From Mytilisepta virgata (lineage: Eukaryota; Mollusca; Bivalvia; Mytilida; Mytilidae), in the NCBI GenBank assembly GCA_028015205.1, contig JAPWFG010000018.1:3038001-3102000 (forward strand): DNA of 64,000 nucleotides, read 5' to 3'. Below the pieces are notes generated by a model that worked only from the letters and a program-made list of their open reading frames with translations, had not been told where the DNA came from and did not search any database. Each line of letters opens with the position of its first letter. The first letter of the stretch is position 1. A program made the translations under genes and the position numbers. Below, in pieces: positions 58,383-64,000 of the stretch.

Positions 58383-59050
58383 TCAGTCAATATGTACGAG
58401 ATGTAATGCTGCATCTGCATACTCTAATACAGTGATCTCTGGGTCCTGTAACATTGTCTTGAGGGTTGCAAGTCTGCTATCTATATCTCTGAACCTTCTT
58501 TTATTGGGTACCAGTTTTTCTCCAGCTCTGTAATGAAGTAGTGTGAACGAGTGGATTTCTTCGTGTTGCAGTAGCTTAATCATGTTGAAGATGTTTGGGT
58601 GGTTTAGATTTTCCTTGGTGCTGAAGATAAGCATGCGGCCATGTTCGTCATCATCTGCGAGTAGGAAGAGTTGTCCAGTAGTAGTTTCTGTCAATTTACC
58701 ATTGACAACAATATCTGCTACAGATGTTGGTAGTGCTGGTAGTGTCTTGTGTCTTTGATCATACAATTTGTCCTTACAAGATTTGAAGGTTGGTATATGC
58801 TCCACCAGTTATTGTGTGTCGTGATTCCATTCCCTGTTGCGTAGATTACCAATTCTTCTTAATAGATAGTTCGAATCGGAGTAAGTTCTAGTCTGGATTT
58901 GGTTTTATATTTTGCAACAAATCATCAACTTTGATCTTTCTGATGGGTGGTTGTGGTTGACAGTAACCTTGGTTAGGATAATGTTGCGTGTGTCGATAAT
59001 TGCAGGACAATCACGGGTTGAACATCTCCATATACCAACTGAATACAATA
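58383..59050 (-). pseudogene. MULE/FLYWCH transposase remnant lacking its catalytic core
   Basis: A FLYWCH-type zinc finger end is readable upstream at about 59030-58950 (W-R-C-S-T-R-D-C-P-A-I-I-D-T-R, then N-H-N-H-P-S). The 140-codon frame starts with I-P-T-F-K-S-C-K-D-K-L-Y and L-F-L-L-A-D-D, then R-M-L-I-F-S-T-K-E-N-L. These normally precede the DDE core (Y-x-D-G-T-F). Here it jumps directly to N-H-P-N-I-F-N-M-I-K-L-L, R-F-R-D-I-D-S-R-L and E-Y-A-D-A-A-L-H-L-V-H, which belong to the C-terminus. The core is missing in frame. Stops separate the finger from the ORF. Confidence 0.72.
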
Positions 59051-59401
59051 ACGTCATAAACAAATTTAATATGATAAATATACTTTGATTAATCTTTATT
59101 TCAACATATCAACTAAAATTATAACATTTAGAAAATATTATGCTGAATTATTATCATTTTTAATATCTAATATATTCACAAATCTACTTCAGAATCTAAT
59201 CCAACATTAAGTTTTGATACATGTATTTTTACCTTTACCTGTAAATCTAATTAGGAACTAATTGTTATAACAACACTATACATTGTAAAAACATCTATTG
59301 TTCTTCTCATGTTGGAGAATATGAAATTTTAAAATGTTGGAATAGCCAGAAGACACCGTAATCACAAGGTAATCGATATTGTTTGTCTACGATTTGATTA
59401 A

Positions 59402-59609
59402 TACCGTAAATTGAGAAATTATTGTGTGCTTTATTATTGCGATTTTGTCATTTTAGACGAAAATGCGATTTAATTTTTGCCATACTGAGAAAAATCCCGC
59501 TTTATTCATACAAAAGATTCCAAGATACGAGTTTAAATTATTGCGATTACAGCTCTTTCGCATTTTTCGCAATAATAAAAACATGGCAATAATTTCCGAA
59601 TTTACAGTA
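59402..59609. mobile_element. MITE with 23-bp terminal inverted repeats
   Basis: TACCGTAAATTGAGAAATTA at the left and TAATTTCCGAATTTACAGTA at the right are inverted repeats with few mismatches (about 23 bp each). The internal sequence has TTATTGCGATT and CGCAATAAT subterminal repeats. The TA at each end may be the target duplication. Length is about 208 bp, with no coding. Confidence 0.85.
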
Positions 59610-60228
59610 TTGAGAAATTAAAATTAAAGCCTTAATCAAAATATAATATTGCACCAACGATATTTGCTACCAAAACTAGAAACAAAGACAAAGAAATTAC
59701 TAATCAAAACATTATTTGAATAATAAAAACTTTATAATAATCATGGCAAACATCGCCTTAAATGAACATCCGCCTCCGGGTGCGGGATTTTCTCGCTGAG
59801 TTGAAGACCCATTGGTAGCCTTGAACTGTTTTCTTCTCTTTGGTCGGGTTGTTGTTTCGTTGACACATTCCCCGTTTCAATTCTTTATTCTATTGTTCTC
59901 CCCTGATAACAAAGTCATTCTTACTTCCTCATTCGTTTGAATGTACAAAGTCGAACAATGAGCTAGCATGCATGGCAATGACGCCGAACATTTCGATACC
60001 TCTTCGTAATAGACATTTCCAGTATTTGCTCCGAAACCGAAATCGAGACCGAATTTGAAACCGAAACCAACTGGTAACTACAAATATATTTGTTTAAATT
60101 CTTATATATTAATTATACATAAACCACATATCACAATAATGAAGTTATTGTTTATTGTTTGAATAATATTTAATTAGCGACTTTGTAAGTCAAAGGAATA
60201 TATGCTAATTAGAAAACATGTTTCAAGA

Positions 60229-60612
60229 CATTAAAAGATCAACTTATATTTCAACATTTCTTGCAATATTTCGTCGTTTATATCAAAAAATTAAATAGTC
60301 GTTATAATTTTCGCTTTTGGGAGGAAATTTGAAAAAAAAATGAATATGTCATCATTTCTTCTCTCGATCGTTTCCATTTTCTTTTTATCTTTTGATTGAA
60401 GGATTGATTGGATGGGTTTAATAACACTTTCAGCACTATTTTCACCTTGGGCAGGCAACTGACAAACCTTATCATGTACGGTTGCATGTCGAGTGCACCT
60501 TTTTCTTCGTTTACAAAACGGGGCGCAAGCTCAAAACGTAGAGGTGATAGGCTGCAATGATTGTATAGGTAAACCAACTACATTAACCATTGGGGCACCC
60601 AGGGGCCCTTTC
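60229..60612 (-). repeat. Left arm of an inverted duplication with SINE-like sequence
   Basis: The reverse complement matches 61118-61543: TATCACCTCT-CGTTTTGAG, AAAGGTGCACTCGACAT, GGTTTGTCAGT, CAATCAATC, GATAAAAAGAAAATGGAAA and AAACGACGAAATATTGC. A box A-like TGCCCCAATGGTTAATG and a box B-like GAGCTTGCGCCCC suggest a tRNA-derived SINE at its start. The 91-codon ORF here is a repeat artefact. Confidence 0.75.
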
Positions 60613-61117
60613 TATCTTTTCTTTTGCTCTGAACCTTTACTTAGTTGGGAGTAACATATTGCACAGCGTGTATAGGTCGTTGTGGAACGGTTTAGTTTTT
60701 CAACTGTCTTTGTCGTAAGGTTGTTATATTGCTTGTTTCGATGTTCTTTTTGTTTTTGTTTTTTAGGTACGTTTGTCTTTTTAATTTGTAATGTTTCTTT
60801 CTTGTTGGTAATTTCTAGGGAATTTACAATATAAACATTGTTTATTGTTGTTTGATTCCTTCTTTTACAAACATAATAAAGGATAATGAAGGAGAAAATA
60901 TAATTTAATAAAAAATGACAACATAAAAAAAAACAAACAAACAAAAACAAAACGAAGAACAGAAAAAAAAACAAAAATCGAAAACAAATAATATAACAAC
61001 ACTAAAGTCTTACGACAAAGACGATAACGTTAACAAGTATAAAACCGCTTCAGAACGACATATAGAAGCTGTACAATTTTTTAGTTCCAACTAAAATAAA
61101 GGATAGCAACACAACAA
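60613..61117. other. Spacer between inverted arms
   Basis: AT-rich, with an A-rich low-complexity tract at about 60920-60985. The 120-codon minus-strand frame is a low-complexity product. Confidence 0.5.
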
Positions 61118-61543
61118 AAGATGGGGTGGCCGCATAGATAAGGTGGTTGATTTACGTATACAATATCACTGCTGACTATCACCTCTCCGTTTTGAGTTCG
61201 TACCCGCTTTGCAAGCAACAAAAAAGGTGCACTCGACATACAACCGTAATGATTAGGTTTGTCAGTAACCTCCTCAAGGTCGGCGGTACGGTCCCAGTGG
61301 TCCGGTTTCCTCCGTCACGATATAGCCAAAATAATAATGCCTGAAACTACATTCAATCACCAATCAATCAACCAGTCAAACGATAAAAAGAAAATGGAAA
61401 AGAATGAGAGGAAAATTATGAAATATCCAATGTTTGTTTCAATTTTGCCCCGACAAGCGAAAACAAAAATGACTAGATCATTGTTTGATGTAAACGACGA
61501 AATATTGCTAGACATGTTGATTAATAGGTTGATCTTATAATAC
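61118..61543 (+). repeat. Right arm of the inverted duplication with SINE-like sequence
   Basis: A box A-like TGGCCGCATAGATAAGG and a box B-like GAGTTCGTACCCGC are followed by GGTTTCCTCCGTCACGATAT and a CAATCAATCAACC tail, as in mollusc tRNA-derived SINEs. Homology to the left arm continues about 165 bp past the SINE tail, so the duplication is larger than the SINE. Confidence 0.75.
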
Positions 61544-61639
61544 CTAGAAATATATTTTTAACTAGAAATTGGTACCTTCAGAAATGATGTCCAACTCCGC
61601 ACTGCACAAGTCAAAAAAAAAAAAAAAGAATTAACAGTG

Positions 61640-62118
61640 AGAAAAAGGACAATTATAGGAGCAATAAAAAAACGTAATACATTGTACAGACAAACCCGGG
61701 AAGACAATGAACAGCAAGAAGCACAACAAATAAACACAGAAAACTAAAAAAAACAATGAACACGAACCCCTATCAAAGCCGGGAGTGAACTCAGGCGCTT
61801 TGGAAGGGTAAGGAGTTACTGCTCCGTATACGCACCCATCGTGAAGTTCAACAAGGTCAACCCGGTCGGAGTCACAAAACGATGGAGGCACACTAAGATA
61901 TTGGAACACTGTAACTGTCAATCAATTCGTTATGACGACCGTAAAATTTCCAAAGTTATGACAACAACTTATCCCTGATAAAACACTGGTTAAGAAGCTT
62001 TTGTGACAGCAGTAATACACTTTGTTGAAAGTCAGGGTAACTCACGCATGCCTTATAAATCGGATCTGCTGAGAAACGTAGAAGCCATAGCAGGCGATGC
62101 TGGTATATTGCTACCACC
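61640..62118 (-). pseudogene. 5'-truncated FLYSYE-type RT element, C-terminus and tail
   Basis: Minus strand: A-C-V-S-Y-P-D-F, Q-K-L-L-N-Q-C-F-I-R-D-K-L, then the tail with T-P-Y-P-S-K-A-P-E-F-T-P-G-F and a terminus at about 61640. It matches 56076-56560 with indels. An A15 run abuts its 3' end (61613-61627). Confidence 0.82.
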
Positions 62119-62119
62119 A

Positions 62120-63545
62120 ATAAAATTAGCAATTTCACAATTTCAGTCTGAAAATTGGAACCCTAAATCAAGTATCAAAATTGAAAACCTTATTGCAGAT
62201 CTACACATAGCAAAGAAAAATATTATAGGCAAATGAAACCACTGAAACAAAAAATGAATGAGTATTTCCAGAGACAAGGCAAACTTATCAATTTCACCAT
62301 TTTCGGTCCCAGAATTTGAACCCGTAATAGTTTTCAAAATTAAAAACCTTTTCGCAAATCTACAGAAAATAAAGAACAATATTATATACAAATAAATTTG
62401 CTTAATCTTAAGGAAAAACAAAAGAGAAGTTGAAGGCACAAGTTTAAATTAACTATTTCCGAAATACAACCCCTGTGGGCCTCAAATTGTCAAAATCAAA
62501 ATTCTAAAACCTTACTGCATACAGTATGTTACAATATTCTATAGAAATTAAAAGCATAAAATGAAAAATGAATAAGGAGTTTAGTTTAAATTTACAGATT
62601 TCGAAATGTCGGGTGCCACACACGGAGCAGGAACTGCTTACCCTTCCGGAGCACCTGGGTTCACTCCTGGTTTTTATAGAAGTTCGTGGTGTTCATTGTT
62701 TTTTAGTTTTCAGTGTTTATTTGTTGTGCTTCTGGTTGTTCATTTGTCTTCCCGGGTTTGTTTGTCCAGTGGATTACGTTTTTTATTGCTCCTTAGGTAT
62801 ATTTATCCTCTTCAACCCCTGTGAGCCCAAATTTTTGAAAATAAAAATTCGTTAATCTTATTGCGCATCTACATATAGTATGTGACAATACTATATAGAA
62901 TTAAATGCATGACGTGAAAAATGAATGAGGGGTTTGGTCACGTGCTTAAATTCCAATTTTCGAAATTCGACCTCTGTGGGTCCCATGTTCTGTAAATAAA
63001 AATTCTAAAACTTTATTTCAATCTATATACAGTAGGTGACAAAACTGTATGGAAATTAAAGCATAAAATGAAAAAATGTATTAGGAGTTAAGGTCATGGC
63101 TTAAACTTCCAATTTTTGAAATTCGACCCATATAGACCCCAATTTTTAAAATTCAAAACTCGAAAACCTTATTGCGAATCTACATACAGTATGTGATAAT
63201 ACTGTATATAAATTAAAAGCATAAAATGAGAAATGAATGAGGAGTTTAGGTCACAAGTTTAAATTGCCAATTTTCGAAATTCGACCCCTGTGGGCCGCAA
63301 TTTTTGAAAATCAAAACTATAAAACCTTATTTAAAATAGTGCATCTACATACAGTTTGTGACAATACTGGATAGAAATTAAATGTATGAAGTTAAAAATG
63401 AACGGTGAGTTCTTGAGACAAGATTATATAACGGACAGACAGACGGACAAAGGGAAGACGGACAGACAGACAGACGGACCTACAGATTCTCAGATAGACC
63501 GATTAAAATTATCCCCGAACTTCATTCGAAGTGCGGGGATAATAA
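62120..63545 (+). mobile_element. Second Pearl-like tandem element with GACA/GACG microsatellite and terminal hairpin
   Basis: Diverged ~155-160-bp units are anchored on CGACCCCTGTGGGCC (near 62468, 62812, 62968, 63126 and 63283) and on ACATACAGTATGTGACAATA. They are followed by a (GACAGACG)n microsatellite at 63433-63481 and a terminal hairpin (ATTATCCCCGAACTTC pairs with GAAGTGCGGGGATAAT, 63508-63543). The left end is replaced by the RT fragment ending at 62118. One unit is split by the insertion at 62608-62812. Confidence 0.78.
62608..62812 (+). mobile_element. Solo RT 3' tail inserted inside a tandem unit
   Basis: GGTGCCACACACGGAGCAGG through GGTATATTTATCCTCTT is the RT tail. The host unit reads TTTCGAAAT before and ACCCCTGTGAGCCC after, sequences that are contiguous in the neighbouring units. 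It is about 205 bp, in the opposite orientation to the fragment at 61640-62118. Confidence 0.85.
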
Positions 63546-63879
63546 GCAGATATTCCTTTGACCTCGAAAGCCGCTTAATAAATGTTGTTGAAATAATAAA
63601 CAAATACTTCATCACTGTAGTATACATGTGGTTTAAGGATTATTGAAATACATGTATAAAATTTCAACAGAAATATATATGTAATAACCAGTTTGTTCCG
63701 GCTTCGGCGCAAATACTGGAAATGTGTAATAAAAGTTATTGGCATGAATATTTCGTTGGGTTTTTAAATTCGCTATTAGGCTATCCTCGAAATCCACGAA
63801 AATTGTCGTACAACGAATAATAAATGTTTCACAGTAGACATTTTGTGCTTTATCATTAAAATATCCATGGTCTATGTTG

Positions 63880-64000
63880 TTCATATGTTTTAAGTTTTGA
63901 AGTGTAATGTTTGTATTGTTTGGTTTTGTCTTCGTTGTTCTCCGGAGTTTGTCAGCTATTTCCGATTTTCCTCTGCTTCGAATGCCCCTTTGGTATTTCT
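63880..64000 (+). mobile_element. Penelope-like 3' tail, cut by the window end
   Basis: TTTTGTCTTCGTTGTTCTCC, GGAGTTTGTCAGC and GAATGCCCCTTTGGTATTTC match the complement of 52415-52520, the 3' tail of the Penelope-like element. No coding sequence precedes it. Confidence 0.78.

Noticed and set aside
60612..60974. 120-codon minus-strand ORF, Phe- and Lys-rich
   Set aside because: Product of an A/T-rich low-complexity tract between inverted arms.

Overview
The window is AT-rich eukaryotic DNA with long introns, phase-1 exon shuffling and a dense load of transposons. It is most likely from a bivalve mollusc, and a mussel-like genome fits best. The evidence is Pearl-like elements (a (TCG)n microsatellite, ~160-bp tandem cores and a conserved terminal hairpin), a DIRS1-type retrotransposon, SINEs with an (ATCA)n tail, and split fucolectin/F5-8C-like domains joined to EGF-like exons. 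No bacterial features, tRNA, rRNA or CRISPR were seen.

Region 1 (1-21260, + strand) is the 3' two-thirds of one gene. Its exons encode half of a fucolectin-like (FTP, F5/8C-like) domain, a 12-cysteine EGF-like exon, a complete FTP domain split over two exons, a run of MEGF/scavenger-receptor type EGF-like exons, a transmembrane helix, and a cytoplasmic tail with three Y-x-N motifs. All extracellular exons are symmetric (1-1), and the reading frame closes at a TAA at 21258-21260. The product looks like a type I lectin/EGF receptor, plausibly immune or engulfment-related (inference). Several EGF exons are decayed duplicates or have a damaged splice site. The introns hold a DIRS element (about 5.3-9.5 kb) and two Pearl-like elements.

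Region 2 (about 21.3-50.9 kb) has no confident host gene. It is dominated by a ~4-kb repeat present three times (A 22.1-26.2, B 26.2-30.5, C 39.2-44.0 kb). The copies differ by insertions, by the number of an internal hairpin subrepeat, and by a G-tract expansion. Between B and C lie a LINE remnant with a target-site duplication, a long hairpin, and a frameshifted coding remnant of unknown family.

Region 3 (about 50.9-54.4 kb and beyond) holds the start of a second + strand gene: a signal-peptide exon and an FTP N-half exon with matching splice phase, separated by an antisense Penelope-like element with a GIY-YIG-like segment and a chimeric 3' end. The rest of that gene was not found and probably lies beyond the window.

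Region 4 (about 56-64 kb) is a retroelement and MITE zone. It contains a 5'-truncated reverse transcriptase, a MULE/FLYWCH transposase that has lost its catalytic core, an inverted duplication carrying SINE-like sequence, and a second Pearl-like tandem array cut by a solo 3'-tail insertion. All boundaries were read by eye. Exon edges rest on GT/AG sites and phase. Repeat edges are approximate.
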